A stretch of 64,000 nucleotides of DNA from Chryseobacterium piperi (GCF_002285635.2 NZ_CP023049.2:2790001-2854000), one strand, 5' to 3'; positions 50,392 through 60,881 are shown, numbered from the stretch's first letter. Translations and numbers: made by a program. Notes: generated from the sequence alone by a model not told the origin.

Positions 50392-51618
50392 ATGAATAAT
50401 AAATCCACGTTCCAATTAGTACTAAGTATTTTATTTTTAGCAATAATCTACATCTTGTCAGTTGCCAGCGATCCCTCTTTAGGGGATAGTCTCATTTTCA
50501 CCATACAAGGCTACCATGGATTCAGCTTTGATTCAAATGCAACGAATCATTTACTATTTTCTAATTTTTTAGCATTCATTCATATACTGCTTCCTTTTAT
50601 TAATGTTCATTTCCTTTTTGTTGGGGTCAGTATATTATCTGGTTTATTATTCCTTTTCTATTTGCAAAAACTATTAGAGATTTCAGAGGTTTCATCAAGG
50701 TCTTCTATCCTATGTATTTTACTCATGGGATTGTCATTTACCTTTTGGAGACAATCAATAATTACTGAAGTCTATACCTTTTATCTGCTATTTGTTGTTT
50801 TATTTCTTATTCACGTATTCAAATTCATTCAGGAAAAGAAATCAAAACATTTTTATAGAGTCTCTTTTTTCTTTGGTCTTCTTTTTTTAATACACATTCA
50901 AACCATTCTTTTTATACCATTGTACTGTTATTTAATTTTTAAGAATTCAAAAACTCTTAAAAATCATCTTTTATATGGGCTATTGATCACCATAGGTTTA
51001 TTTTTAGTTTTATTAATCCCTCCATTATTAGGGCATCATTCGTTTATTGCTATATTCACTAATCCCGACTATACAGAATCTATTTTTAATCTTGATTTAA
51101 AAGTCATCTCTAAAAGCATCCTAAAAAATTCAGGTATTCTAATATATAACTTCCTATTTTTCATCATCTTTATATTTTGGGGATTTAAAAATAAAAAACT
51201 TCTGGATTATTTCATTGTAGGCGCTTTACCTTTTATTGCCTTCTGCATAAAACATAATGTATCAGACATTTATGTATTCCACTTGGTTCTCTATATTTTC
51301 ATTCTCATCTTAATAGGAAGAGGATTAGATCGATTCCCCAAAATATACGTAGTAGCTCCATTAATACTACCGTTAATATATTTCCTCTCTTATAAAATCG
51401 TAAAAGAAACTCCTACTGGTGAACAATTAGAAAAAGAAAAAGAATATAAAGGAGGAGTCAGATATATGCTATTTCCTCCTCTTAATAAAAATCCCGACTT
51501 GAATTACTTTATTATTAAATACAAAGAAGATTCATTATATAAAGACCCTTTCTTAAAAAGCCTATACTCAGATGTTATTGAATGGGAGAAAATTAAAAAT
51601 AACTATAGCAAAAAGTAG
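50392..51618 (+). CDS. DUF2723-like multi-span membrane protein (possible glycosyltransferase)
   Basis: 408 residues from ATG 50392; a TTG six bases earlier is not needed. It has about eleven hydrophobic segments. The block SFTFWRQSIITEVYTFYLLF around residue 118 matches DUF2723, a family related to membrane-bound mannosyltransferases, and a C-terminal soluble tail carries KETPTGEQLEKEKEYKGG. A sugar-transfer role is possible but not shown. The gene is low in GC, even for this genome, and is flanked by two copies of a diverged repeat. Confidence 0.55.
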   Translation: MNNKSTFQLVLSILFLAIIYILSVASDPSLGDSLIFTIQGYHGFSFDSNATNHLLFSNFLAFIHILLPFINVHFLFVGVSILSGLLFLFYLQKLLEISEVSSRSSILCILLMGLSFTFWRQSIITEVYTFYLLFVVLFLIHVFKFIQEKKSKHFYRVSFFFGLLFLIHIQTILFIPLYCYLIFKNSKTLKNHLLYGLLITIGLFLVLLIPPLLGHHSFIAIFTNPDYTESIFNLDLKVISKSILKNSGILIYNFLFFIIFIFWGFKNKKLLDYFIVGALPFIAFCIKHNVSDIYVFHLVLYIFILILIGRGLDRFPKIYVVAPLILPLIYFLSYKIVKETPTGEQLEKEKEYKGGVRYMLFPPLNKNPDLNYFIIKYKEDSLYKDPFLKSLYSDVIEWEKIKNNYSKK

Positions 51619-51703
51619 GGCGTTTGATTTACTTTTCTAAAAGTGAAGTATAATATAAGTAGTATTTTCTATATCAATATCTGCTTTTTATATATCATGT
51701 TAT

Positions 51704-51855
51704 AAACTCAATTTGGGAATAATCGGCCTACATCCTCTTTCTTTTTCCATATCGAATAAACCCTACTAGAATATTTTTCAAAAAGAATAAGATTAATGTT
51801 GATTTTTTTCTTTTTTAGTTAAAAAAAACACAAATACTATCAGAAAATCAAATTA
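51704..51855. repeat. Copy B of a diverged intergenic repeat
   Basis: It aligns imperfectly with 50120-50265: AAACTCAATTTGGGAATAAT at the left and CTTTTTTAG, ACACAAATAC, TCAGAAAATCA at the right. The two copies flank the DUF2723-like gene. Confidence 0.5.
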
Positions 51856-51999
51856 TTACACATTTTAATTCCACTTACAGTGAACATTTAATATTTTTGC
51901 AAAAAACACAAATAAAATTTGATCACTGTATGCAAAATAATTATTCTCTATTTATAACCCTTAATACATTCTCATTGTAATACTTTGTATATTCCTGAT

Positions 52000-52008
52000 G
52001 GGGGGGGG
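52000..52008. repeat. Nine-G homopolymer upstream of the RHS companion genes
   Basis: Nine G in a row (52000-52008) in an otherwise very AT-rich 500-base intergenic region (51619-52120), 112 bases before the ATG at 52121. Such tracts can slip during replication. Apart from this and repeat copy B, nothing else is seen in the region. Confidence 0.75.
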
Positions 52009-52120
52009 ATTTATTCTTTTCATTTCTATTAAGATCTAATCTTTTTGATCATCCTAATCCAAAACTTCAGGACTACAATACTTTATCCATATAAATAATT
52101 AAAAATATAAATCTATATAA

Positions 52121-53095
52121 ATGAAACAAATTTTACTCACTGCTCTTATTCTATCTGCTAATCTAAGTTTTGCTCAAGTAGCTACCTCCTTAAGAGTCCA
52201 AGATGCCAGAGACACGAATAATCTGCCATCTACTTATAATTTTGAGGTCAAAGCAGAATTTAAAAGTAGAGATGCTATCAATGCACCAGGAGCTGGTAGA
52301 TTTTCAGGTCTGTTAACTATTGCTCCATGGAAAGATAATACCGGAAATAAGCATCATCAATTAAATTTTAATGATGGTGGAATATTTTACAGGAATGCTC
52401 TACCGAATGACCCACAATGGGGGAATTGGGGTAAATTGCTTATTGAATCAAGTGAAGGACAAGTAAGAATAGGGCAAAATGATACTGATACGAATAACAA
52501 TTCTATTGCTGCATTGAGAATTTATAGAACTGAAGGTGCTGCGTTAGAAGTTGCTAATTCTTTGGGAGTATTTCAGATTGGGAAGTCCTCTTGTAATGGA
52601 TGTTTCTCTCCTCATGCAGAGCCTGGTGATACTGTATTGAGAAATTTAGGAAATACTCATAATATCATTATTGCTATGCCCAATAATAGAAACGATGGAA
52701 GTTCATACATAGGACTTAATGATGGAGCGAACGGAACATGGATTAAATTTTTCAATAACGGAATTGCCAGATTTAATGGTAAAATATTAGCTAAAGAAGT
52801 TGAAGTAAAAGCCAATGTGTGGGCAGATTATGTTTTCAAAAAAGGATATCAACTTCGCTCTCTGGAAGAAGTAGAACAGCATATTGAAGAAAAAGGACAT
52901 TTACCCAATATTCCATCTGCGGATGAAGTCGTAAAAAATGGGATCAATGTAGCAGAAATGGACGCAAAACTCCTGGAAAAGATTGAAGAACTTACGTTAT
53001 ATTCTATTGAACAGAATAAACAGCTGAAGTCCCAGTCTGAAGAAATTAAAGAACTTAAAAAACAAGTTCAGCAGCTTATTTCCATTCAAAAATAA
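52121..53095 (+). CDS. Secreted tail-fibre-like protein with coiled-coil end
   Basis: 324 residues. Signal peptide (1-19, ending SFAQ). A beta-rich middle (about 25-225) is followed by VWADYVFKKGYQLRSLEEVE and GHLPNIPSADEVVKNGINVAEM near 248-290, a segment common at the end of Bacteroidota tail-fibre-like surface proteins. A coiled coil finishes the protein (IEELTLYSIEQNKQLKSQSE). It precedes a YD-repeat-like companion and a large RHS protein, so it may belong to that toxin unit. No T9SS sorting domain is seen. Confidence 0.65.
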   Translation: MKQILLTALILSANLSFAQVATSLRVQDARDTNNLPSTYNFEVKAEFKSRDAINAPGAGRFSGLLTIAPWKDNTGNKHHQLNFNDGGIFYRNALPNDPQWGNWGKLLIESSEGQVRIGQNDTDTNNNSIAALRIYRTEGAALEVANSLGVFQIGKSSCNGCFSPHAEPGDTVLRNLGNTHNIIIAMPNNRNDGSSYIGLNDGANGTWIKFFNNGIARFNGKILAKEVEVKANVWADYVFKKGYQLRSLEEVEQHIEEKGHLPNIPSADEVVKNGINVAEMDAKLLEKIEELTLYSIEQNKQLKSQSEEIKELKKQVQQLISIQK

Positions 53096-53106
53096 TCTAC
53101 CCCGAC

Positions 53107-53577
53107 ATGAAAAGAAAATTACTTTCCCTATCCTCATTGTTAATAGGATTCTTTGGTTTTTCTCAAACTGTAGTTTATTTCAAATATGATGAAGCAGGAA
53201 ACCAAACATACAGAGGGCCTAATATCAATGCTAAAAAAGCTACGGAAGAACTAAAACCTGAAATACAAGAAAAACCAGCTTCTATACAACAGAGTACTGC
53301 AATGGATGAAAAGACATTTTGGAAACAGATCAGGCTCTACCCTGTTCCGGTTAATGATGTTCTTACCATAGACTGGACTGACCAAGCAGATGAATTGATA
53401 GAATCTGTTTCACTTTACCAGCATAGTACTGTTCACTGGAAATTCCAGCAACAAAATATACCAAGCTTAAATAAGCAATTAAAAATCAATATGTCCGGTT
53501 TTGAATGGGGGGTCTATGTTCTTCGCTTTACCTTGAAGGACGGAAGGGTATTCAGTAAAAATATTACGAAGAGATAG
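53107..53577 (+). CDS. RHS-associated T9SS-sorted small protein
   Basis: 156 residues: signal peptide (1-20), a single YD-type repeat (YFKYDEAGNQTYRGP near 24-39), and a type A sorting domain (about 72-156: IRLYPVPVNDVLTIDW, WGVYVLRFTLKDGRVFSKNI). A one-repeat version of the YD motif next to the RHS protein suggests a companion or piece of an RHS family. It follows the previous gene by 11 bases. Confidence 0.7.
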   Translation: MKRKLLSLSSLLIGFFGFSQTVVYFKYDEAGNQTYRGPNINAKKATEELKPEIQEKPASIQQSTAMDEKTFWKQIRLYPVPVNDVLTIDWTDQADELIESVSLYQHSTVHWKFQQQNIPSLNKQLKINMSGFEWGVYVLRFTLKDGRVFSKNITKR

Positions 53578-53742
53578 CAGATGTCAGGTCGCAGGTTATA
53601 GATAACAGGCAGCAGGAATATTGAGATCTACCGTCAGATCGAGTGAAATTTTCGCAGCGTAGCGAAGAATAATTTTGCATTGAGATCTGATTGTATTACC
53701 AAATGACACCACCGTCACACAATCATAATTATCAAAAAACTT

Positions 53743-56700
53743 ATGAAATTTTTATATTCATTCATTATATCATTAAGCTCAGTTTTAAGCTTTTCACAAA
53801 CCATACTCTACCAACAGGAAAGTACATCACGAACAGTACAGGACCCACAGGCAGTAGTATTGGCACAAGGATTCAGAGCTGCAGCCAGTACTTCCAACCC
53901 ATTTATAGCTAAGATTGGTCCTGCTACAGAAAACCCAGGAGGAGGGCCTACAGATTCTAATGCGGGAGCAAATAATCCATCGGGAACAACCACACCTCCA
54001 AACCAGAGTTTTCATGATACGAAAGGAAATATCGAAGTTAATGGAGCTGGGCAATTACAATTTACTTTACCTATTGCTTTACCGCCCGGTGTAAAAAGTG
54101 CAGCTCCACAGATTAATCTTGTTTATTCAAGTGATTCTGGAAACGGGGTTGCGGGATATGGTTGGAATTTATCTGGGATAACTTCTATTTCCAGAACTGG
54201 AAAAAATATAGAAAAAGATGGAGAGGTAAAAAGCATCCAGATTGATTATTCCGACTATTACAGCTTCAATGGTCAAAGATTGATTTTAAAGTCTGGAGAA
54301 TATGGAAAAGATGGTGCAGAATATGTTACAGAGAAGTATTCCAACATCAAGATTAAGTCCCTGGGCAACATGCCAAACTGGAAGCAGCCAGAATATTGGG
54401 AGGTAACCTTCGAAGATGGCTCTCAGGCCTGGTATGGGGGAACCGCTCCCGGTTTGAATAATGCCACTAACCGTTTAGGGTTTAGTATAGTAAAGTGGAA
54501 AGATGCACAGGGAAACATCATCAATTATAGCTATGATCAGGAAAATAATGTCAACATAATAAAATCTATAACCTGGGGTGGAAATGAAAACCTAGGAACT
54601 GCTTCTTTTAATGAAATCATATTCAATTATAGTGATAGAAATATTTCTGAAGGAGCGTACATCAATGGCCCCGGAACTTTGTTTACCCAAACAAAGATTT
54701 TAAAAGACATTATTGTAAAAACAAATGGACAGCTCTTCAAGAAATATGTACCAGAATATATAACGGATTCTATAGGATACCAGTACGTTAAAAAGATTAC
54801 TGAATCTAACTCAACAGGCGAGTCGGCAAATCCAATTGTATTTGATTATCCCACTCAAAACCCAGCTTCCATCAGCGGTTGGAATATAGATAGCCAGGCT
54901 TTGTTTGATAAAATTAAATTTACGGGAGACTTTAATGGAGATGCCTACCTGGATTTTGTCATGACTGACGGGACTATAAAACTGGGGGTTTTTAATGATG
55001 ATTTTAATGTTGTTCAAACCAATAAAACATTCAATTCCAGCTCGATAGTTGTTAACACATTCCTAGATGAAACAAAAAAAGTAGTTAATGGTAACGGGAT
55101 TGCAGAATATGAAGACGGTAAGATTTCTGTATATACTTTTAGAAACAATACTTTTATCAAAGTATTCGAAAAACTGATTTATCAAACAACATGTACAACA
55201 TGTGAAGCTACATTAAATGAGGGAGATCTAAATGGTGACGGTATATCTGATGTCTTTCTTACTTTATCAGGATCTGGGGTTGTAGAAAACTATATCATAG
55301 ATCTGAGCAACCCAAGGAACACTGCTTCTACTTATACTTTGGATAATGGGATTAATGAAAGCTCATATACAGATCAAAAATATATGGATATTGACAGTGA
55401 TGGAAAGGTAGACATAATTAATGTATCCAACACTGCATATACTATATTTGAATTTGTAAAGACAGCACCCGATGAATACCTAAAGAAGGTTAAGTTTTTC
55501 GGAAATTTAGAAGAAACCAAAGGGAATGAGTTCCCTGTATTATTCGGAGATTTCAATGGGGATGGAAAGCTTGATTTTGCCCTTCCTATCACAGAAGGTA
55601 AAATTGGTAAAGATGACTGGAAATTTTACATAGGAACAGGAAAAAGTTTTAATACAGCTTTCAAACCTAACTTTTTAATGTATAAAAATGAAAGTACACA
55701 AAATAATGGAGCTTGGTTAAGATTTAGCAGAACCATGTATTCCATTTCCGATCTTAATGCAGATGGGAAATCAGATATTGTTCAGGTTCATTCCTATTCC
55801 AACTTATTAAACTCAAATTCGAGAACAATAGGCGTTGTTGTGAATGGCTTGATTTCGAAAGGATCTCCTGTATTAGGATCCATAGATTTTGAAACCAAGA
55901 ATATTTATACTTTTCCTACCCCACCTCAATTTACCATGGTTCGACCTTATGATGATCTTTCCATCTATCAGCCGATAACCAATGTGATAAGATCCAATAA
56001 TAATTATTATAACGTTTTCTTATTCAGAAAAAATAATGTCCTTAAAATTAAGGCACCTACAGGGGTAGATGAATTAAAAAGAATACAGTCTGTTACTCAA
56101 GGTGCAATTACCACATCTGCTACATATTTGGAAATTGTTCCTGATAACGTATCTACTCCTAATTTTTATAAAAATACAAAAAGTGAGTTGTATCCCTATT
56201 TCTCCTTAAATAGAATAGACAGAGGGTATGCTGTTTCACAACTTCAGCAGGCAGATAGAAAACAAGATTTCCGATACAGAGGGATGACTATACACATGCA
56301 GGGAAAAGGGATGATAGGGTATCATCAGACCGCACGCTCTTCTTGGTATGCTGATGGCTTGGAAAACACAAAGATATGGTCTGGAACAGAAGTAGACCTT
56401 CAGAATGAAAGCGTTCCCGTAAAAGAATGGAGTATCAGAACTAATGATGAATCAAACATTTTTCCGGCTAATCTTTCTGAAAATAATACTCAACTTTTAA
56501 GCCTCAAATCTACTGTTTACGAAAGACATCAACTTGTAGACGGACAGATTACGGCATATACTACCACTTTAAATCGACATAAAGCAGTGGTCGCAATTAT
56601 GCCGACCAGCAGCAGAACGAAAGATTTCCTAACGAATACTACGACGTCCAACACGATCACCTATAATAATTATTATCTACCCGAAAAGAGCGAGTCCAGA

Positions 56701-59700
56701 ATTAATAATAACTACGCTGTAACTACTTCAACGGTTGACTATTATCATAATCCATCAGGAACCGGATCCAATTACTATATCGGTCGCCCGAAAATTAAAG
56801 AAGATGTTGTACAGTCCTATGGTGACACAAAATCTGGCAAAGTAGAATATACCTATGAAAATAACCTGTTAAAAAAACAGATCACCTGGAACAGAAACAA
56901 TTCCGGATCTATAACGGAAACTTATAATTATGATGGTTTCGGAAATATCACCAAAAAAGTAACCAGTAATAGTGTAGATGCTCAAACCCAAACTTCCGAT
57001 GCCATCTATGACCCTAAAGGACGTTTTGTCGTAAAGAAAAAAGATAACCTGGGGCTTGAAACCAATATCATTTATAATGACTGGGGACAAATTGAAAAAC
57101 AAACCGATCCGTTAGGCAATACCTTAGATAATAAATATGATGGATGGGGTAAACTCTTAACCTCCAAAACCAACCTCAGCGGAATCACTTCTTACCAGTA
57201 CGAAAGGGATAGTAATGATAATATTACCATTACTCAAAATGATCCGGACGGAAATATTTCTAAAAAATACACCAATAAACTTGGACAGGAATATAAAACT
57301 TCTACCAAAGCATTCGGACAGGGACAATATATTTCTAAGCAAACCCAGTATGATGTACTCGGTAGAAAGATAAAAGAAAGTGAGCCTTATTTTGAGGGAC
57401 AAGCTGCTAATCAATGGAATAGTACTGAGTATACGGATAGCGTATTTCCAGCTAAAGTTACAGTCTCCTCATTCAACGGTCACAAAACAGAAACTACAGT
57501 TTCAGGGTTAATAACCACTGTAAAAGAGCTCAATGGCAATACAAGAACCACTTCCAAAAGGGGCGATGCTCTAGGAAATGTAATGGCATCCACAGATAAA
57601 GGAGGAACAATCAATTTTTCTTACAATGCAGCGGGTGAACAAATCAAAGCCCAATATGCTGAAAATAGTGTAACCACTTCTTATGATGTATGGGGAAGAA
57701 AGTCAGAATTTAATGATCCGTCGAATGGAATCTATAAATACGAATATAATGTTTTTGGGCAACCTAAAAAGATCATTAGTCCTAAAGGAACCAAAGAATA
57801 TATTTATAATGCTAAGGGACAACTTATCTCTCAAAGGGAGCTATCCACTACGGATGCTGGAGAAGCCACCAACAAAACCATTTCTTTTTCTTATGATGAT
57901 AAAGGAAGAGTCATTTCAAAATCAGGAACTTCAAAAGGACAGGCTTATAGTTCAAGTATCACTTATGATCCACAAGGAAGAGTTTTATCTTCATCTGAAA
58001 GCAGTAACGGAAAATACTTTATCCAAAAAGGGATTACTTATGATGATAAAGCCAGGGTAACTACATACGAGAAACAGTTATACTCTTCAGGAACTTTAAC
58101 CAAAGTGCAGATAGAAAATCTATATAGCAATTGGAGTGGAGAACTCTTCCAGGTGAAGGATAAAAATACAGGGAGAGTATTATGGCAACTTCAGGAAACC
58201 AACGCTAAAGGACAGGTATTGAAAGCAAGATTGGGTGCAGCCAATATTACCAACAACTATGCTCCTGATGGTTTCTTAACAAGTGTGAACCACTCTTCTA
58301 CTGCAAAGCCAAGTATTTTACAACTTTCCTACTCTTTTGATGCCATTAAAAATGAGCTGAAAAGCAGAACTACGGGTGGTGATTTTAACATCATTGAGTC
58401 TTTTGATTATGATGACAACAATCGTCTGGTGAACTGGACCAATCCGGTTACAGGGGTCAAACCTAATGCTAACAGAAATGTGTATGATGTGAAGGGACGA
58501 ATCCTGGAAAATGACCAGGTAGGAAGCTTCAAATTCCAAAACAACCAGAAAATCTACCAACCGACTAGTATGGTTCTTAATACAGCAGGAACACAGAATT
58601 ACAATAATGACCTGATTCAAAGTATTGCTTATAATGAAAACAATGATCCAATATTCATTGATGGTGAAAAAGGAGATGTAGCGTTCCAGTATGGGCTTAC
58701 CAGCATGAGACAAAGGGTGTCTTATGGAGGGAATTTTGCTACTGATGGAGAAGGAAAGTTCACGAAGTTTTATAGTGAGGACGGAAGCTTCGAAGTGATT
58801 AAAGATAATACTACAGGAAGAGAGAAGCATATCTTGTACATTGGTGGTAATCCATATGACACCAATATTGTATATTTGAAAGACTATACCCAGAGCAGTG
58901 GTTCTTTTAGGTTTTTACATAAGGATTATATTGGAAGTATCTTAGCCATTAGTAATGAAGCTGGAAATAAACTGGAGCAGAGGCATTTTGATGCATGGGG
59001 GAATTTTACGCATTTGAAAATTGGAAATGCAGCGACCCTCACCGGAAATGCGCTCAACCAGCAACTCTCAGCCAATAATTTACTAATCGATAGAGGCTAC
59101 ACCAGTCATGAGCATTTTGCAGAAGTCGGGATTATCCATATGAATGGAAGATTGTATGATCCACTTTTAAGAAGATTCTTAAATGCAGATGAGAATATCC
59201 AGGATCCAACCAATACCCAGAATTATAATAAGTATGGGTATGTATTGAATAATCCATTGATGTACAATGACCCAAGTGGGGAGTTTGCATTTGCAGCTTT
59301 GGTAGCGGTAATGGCTAAAGCAGCTTTTTCTGCAGTCGCAATAACTGCTGCTACTTATACTGCCACAGCATTAATAAAAGGTAATTGGACAGTTAGCGGA
59401 TTTTTCAGGTCTATTTCTTCATCTGCAATAACCGGAATGGTCAGCGGAGCACTGTCTTTTGGGATAGGAACCTTATTTCAGGTTGCACGTATTGCCAATT
59501 CTTTAGGAACGACAGGTGTCGTACTTGCAAGAACAGGATTACATGCCGTAAGTATGGGCGTTCTCTCATCTGTTACCGGAGGTAGCTTTTGGAGCGGAGC
59601 TGCAAGTGGTGCATTTGCAAGTTTAACGGTGGATTTGTTGAAAGCTCCTAGTAATGGTCTTTTTGATTTTAGTCCTCTCAGGAGTGATGTTGGAAAGTTA

Positions 59701-60321
59701 ATCACTGGATCTATGTCGGGAGGGATAGGAAGTGTATTAGCTGGAGGCAACTTTTGGCAGGGAGCGATGAATGGATTTTTTGTGACAGCTTTTAATCATT
59801 TGGAGCATCAGATTCAAAGAATGTCTCGACAGCAATCAATACAGGCTATTAAGAAACAATATCCGAGGCTTTATGAAGTATTATCAAAATTACCTCAATT
59901 TTTAAGCGAAAATCCTCAAATTTTGAATACTTTATCTGAAGATACAGGACTTACAACTGGACAAATCCTTAAATTTATGGATATCAATAGCTCTGAAGGA
60001 CAGATTATTAAACTCGGACAAATGAAAAAACTTGGACTTTCTATTTCTCCTATAAGCTATATACAAGAAGATTTGGTTAAAACATTTGAAGGACTACAAA
60101 ATGCTGCATTTATACAAGGTACTTCATTTTTGTTGGCCATTACTGTTTTACATGAGTTTGTGCATTGGGGAAGAGTATATAATATTTTGCCTTCTGATTC
60201 TCCAAAAGGATCGAGATATTCAGATTATGGAACACAATGGGAGTATAAAACCTTTGGGACAGTTACAGGAATAAATCAAGAAACAATTAATTTATCTTAT
60301 AAATATGGCTGGAAATTTTAA
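53743..60321 (+). CDS. SpvB/RHS-repeat polymorphic toxin with HEFVH metallopeptidase-like C-terminus
   Basis: 2192 residues. Signal peptide (1-19); SpvB-like N-terminal domain from about 89 (GAGQLQFTLPIALPPG); five FG-GAP/VCBS-like calcium repeats near 397, 496, 548, 603 and 670 (DFNGDAYLDF, DLNGDGISDV, DIDSDGKVDI, DFNGDGKLDF, DLNADGKSDI); RHS/YD repeats from about 1020 to 1690; the hyperconserved core near 1800 (GRLYDPLLRRFLNADE). After this come a Gly/Ala-rich hydrophobic stretch and a roughly 200-residue toxin tip with HEFVH (2137-2141) and a later Glu (YGTQWEYKT), as in zinc peptidases. The stop overlaps the next gene by 17 bases. Secretion route is not obvious: there is no T9SS sorting domain at its end. 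Confidence 0.85.
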   Translation: MKFLYSFIISLSSVLSFSQTILYQQESTSRTVQDPQAVVLAQGFRAAASTSNPFIAKIGPATENPGGGPTDSNAGANNPSGTTTPPNQSFHDTKGNIEVNGAGQLQFTLPIALPPGVKSAAPQINLVYSSDSGNGVAGYGWNLSGITSISRTGKNIEKDGEVKSIQIDYSDYYSFNGQRLILKSGEYGKDGAEYVTEKYSNIKIKSLGNMPNWKQPEYWEVTFEDGSQAWYGGTAPGLNNATNRLGFSIVKWKDAQGNIINYSYDQENNVNIIKSITWGGNENLGTASFNEIIFNYSDRNISEGAYINGPGTLFTQTKILKDIIVKTNGQLFKKYVPEYITDSIGYQYVKKITESNSTGESANPIVFDYPTQNPASISGWNIDSQALFDKIKFTGDFNGDAYLDFVMTDGTIKLGVFNDDFNVVQTNKTFNSSSIVVNTFLDETKKVVNGNGIAEYEDGKISVYTFRNNTFIKVFEKLIYQTTCTTCEATLNEGDLNGDGISDVFLTLSGSGVVENYIIDLSNPRNTASTYTLDNGINESSYTDQKYMDIDSDGKVDIINVSNTAYTIFEFVKTAPDEYLKKVKFFGNLEETKGNEFPVLFGDFNGDGKLDFALPITEGKIGKDDWKFYIGTGKSFNTAFKPNFLMYKNESTQNNGAWLRFSRTMYSISDLNADGKSDIVQVHSYSNLLNSNSRTIGVVVNGLISKGSPVLGSIDFETKNIYTFPTPPQFTMVRPYDDLSIYQPITNVIRSNNNYYNVFLFRKNNVLKIKAPTGVDELKRIQSVTQGAITTSATYLEIVPDNVSTPNFYKNTKSELYPYFSLNRIDRGYAVSQLQQADRKQDFRYRGMTIHMQGKGMIGYHQTARSSWYADGLENTKIWSGTEVDLQNESVPVKEWSIRTNDESNIFPANLSENNTQLLSLKSTVYERHQLVDGQITAYTTTLNRHKAVVAIMPTSSRTKDFLTNTTTSNTITYNNYYLPEKSESRINNNYAVTTSTVDYYHNPSGTGSNYYIGRPKIKEDVVQSYGDTKSGKVEYTYENNLLKKQITWNRNNSGSITETYNYDGFGNITKKVTSNSVDAQTQTSDAIYDPKGRFVVKKKDNLGLETNIIYNDWGQIEKQTDPLGNTLDNKYDGWGKLLTSKTNLSGITSYQYERDSNDNITITQNDPDGNISKKYTNKLGQEYKTSTKAFGQGQYISKQTQYDVLGRKIKESEPYFEGQAANQWNSTEYTDSVFPAKVTVSSFNGHKTETTVSGLITTVKELNGNTRTTSKRGDALGNVMASTDKGGTINFSYNAAGEQIKAQYAENSVTTSYDVWGRKSEFNDPSNGIYKYEYNVFGQPKKIISPKGTKEYIYNAKGQLISQRELSTTDAGEATNKTISFSYDDKGRVISKSGTSKGQAYSSSITYDPQGRVLSSSESSNGKYFIQKGITYDDKARVTTYEKQLYSSGTLTKVQIENLYSNWSGELFQVKDKNTGRVLWQLQETNAKGQVLKARLGAANITNNYAPDGFLTSVNHSSTAKPSILQLSYSFDAIKNELKSRTTGGDFNIIESFDYDDNNRLVNWTNPVTGVKPNANRNVYDVKGRILENDQVGSFKFQNNQKIYQPTSMVLNTAGTQNYNNDLIQSIAYNENNDPIFIDGEKGDVAFQYGLTSMRQRVSYGGNFATDGEGKFTKFYSEDGSFEVIKDNTTGREKHILYIGGNPYDTNIVYLKDYTQSSGSFRFLHKDYIGSILAISNEAGNKLEQRHFDAWGNFTHLKIGNAATLTGNALNQQLSANNLLIDRGYTSHEHFAEVGIIHMNGRLYDPLLRRFLNADENIQDPTNTQNYNKYGYVLNNPLMYNDPSGEFAFAALVAVMAKAAFSAVAITAATYTATALIKGNWTVSGFFRSISSSAITGMVSGALSFGIGTLFQVARIANSLGTTGVVLARTGLHAVSMGVLSSVTGGSFWSGAASGAFASLTVDLLKAPSNGLFDFSPLRSDVGKLITGSMSGGIGSVLAGGNFWQGAMNGFFVTAFNHLEHQIQRMSRQQSIQAIKKQYPRLYEVLSKLPQFLSENPQILNTLSEDTGLTTGQILKFMDINSSEGQIIKLGQMKKLGLSISPISYIQEDLVKTFEGLQNAAFIQGTSFLLAITVLHEFVHWGRVYNILPSDSPKGSRYSDYGTQWEYKTFGTVTGINQETINLSYKYGWKF

Positions 60322-60856
60322 AATATTATATCAAATTTTGTTATTTGGATTCTTGTTTTCATGTTCATCAAATAAGAATGAAAGTGTTGGTAAAGAAATA
60401 ATAAACCAAAACTTTAACTCCTTTTTGACCGATTTACCTATATTTCCGTCAAAAGAGAATCCTGATGGTGTTCTTCCAATAATCGTTTCGGATAGTATCA
60501 AAATAAATTATTTTATCAACAATTATTGTAGAGAAGATTGCTTTGATAAGATTAATAAGGAAGGATTTAATATTAATGAAAAAACGAATTATCTTATTTT
60601 TCGAATTACAAAGCTTCCTCAAAATATTGAATATCAAAAAATATACTTAAAGCACTCCAATAAAAAATTAAAAATCAATGATTATATAGAGATTAATTTT
60701 TCTAACTTCTATTTTAATAAAGAAAATAATAAAGCATTTATAATTGTTGAAAAAGATGAACACGGAAGTAAGGGAGGTAAAACAGAAGTTTACTTTTTTG
60801 AGAAGAAAGTTGATGGGTGGAAACTTTACAAGAAAGAACTATTAATGATTGGATAA
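60305..60856 (+). CDS. Putative immunity lipoprotein for the RHS toxin
   Basis: 183 residues with a lipoprotein signal (ILLFGFLFSC near 11-20). The mature part is Asn/Lys/Ile-rich and has no known motif. It overlaps the end of the RHS gene by 17 bases, the position expected for an immunity gene. Being a lipoprotein would place protection in the periplasm or outer membrane, so the toxin may act there. Immunity function is inferred. Confidence 0.65.
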   Translation: MAGNFKILYQILLFGFLFSCSSNKNESVGKEIINQNFNSFLTDLPIFPSKENPDGVLPIIVSDSIKINYFINNYCREDCFDKINKEGFNINEKTNYLIFRITKLPQNIEYQKIYLKHSNKKLKINDYIEINFSNFYFNKENNKAFIIVEKDEHGSKGGKTEVYFFEKKVDGWKLYKKELLMIG

Positions 60857-60881
60857 AAGGTCTCAACCCATTTCCTAGCTA

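Noticed and set aside
58318..58830. Open frame on the minus strand inside the RHS gene
   Set aside because: Antisense to YD repeats with no signal, motif or start context; expected by chance in repetitive coding DNA.
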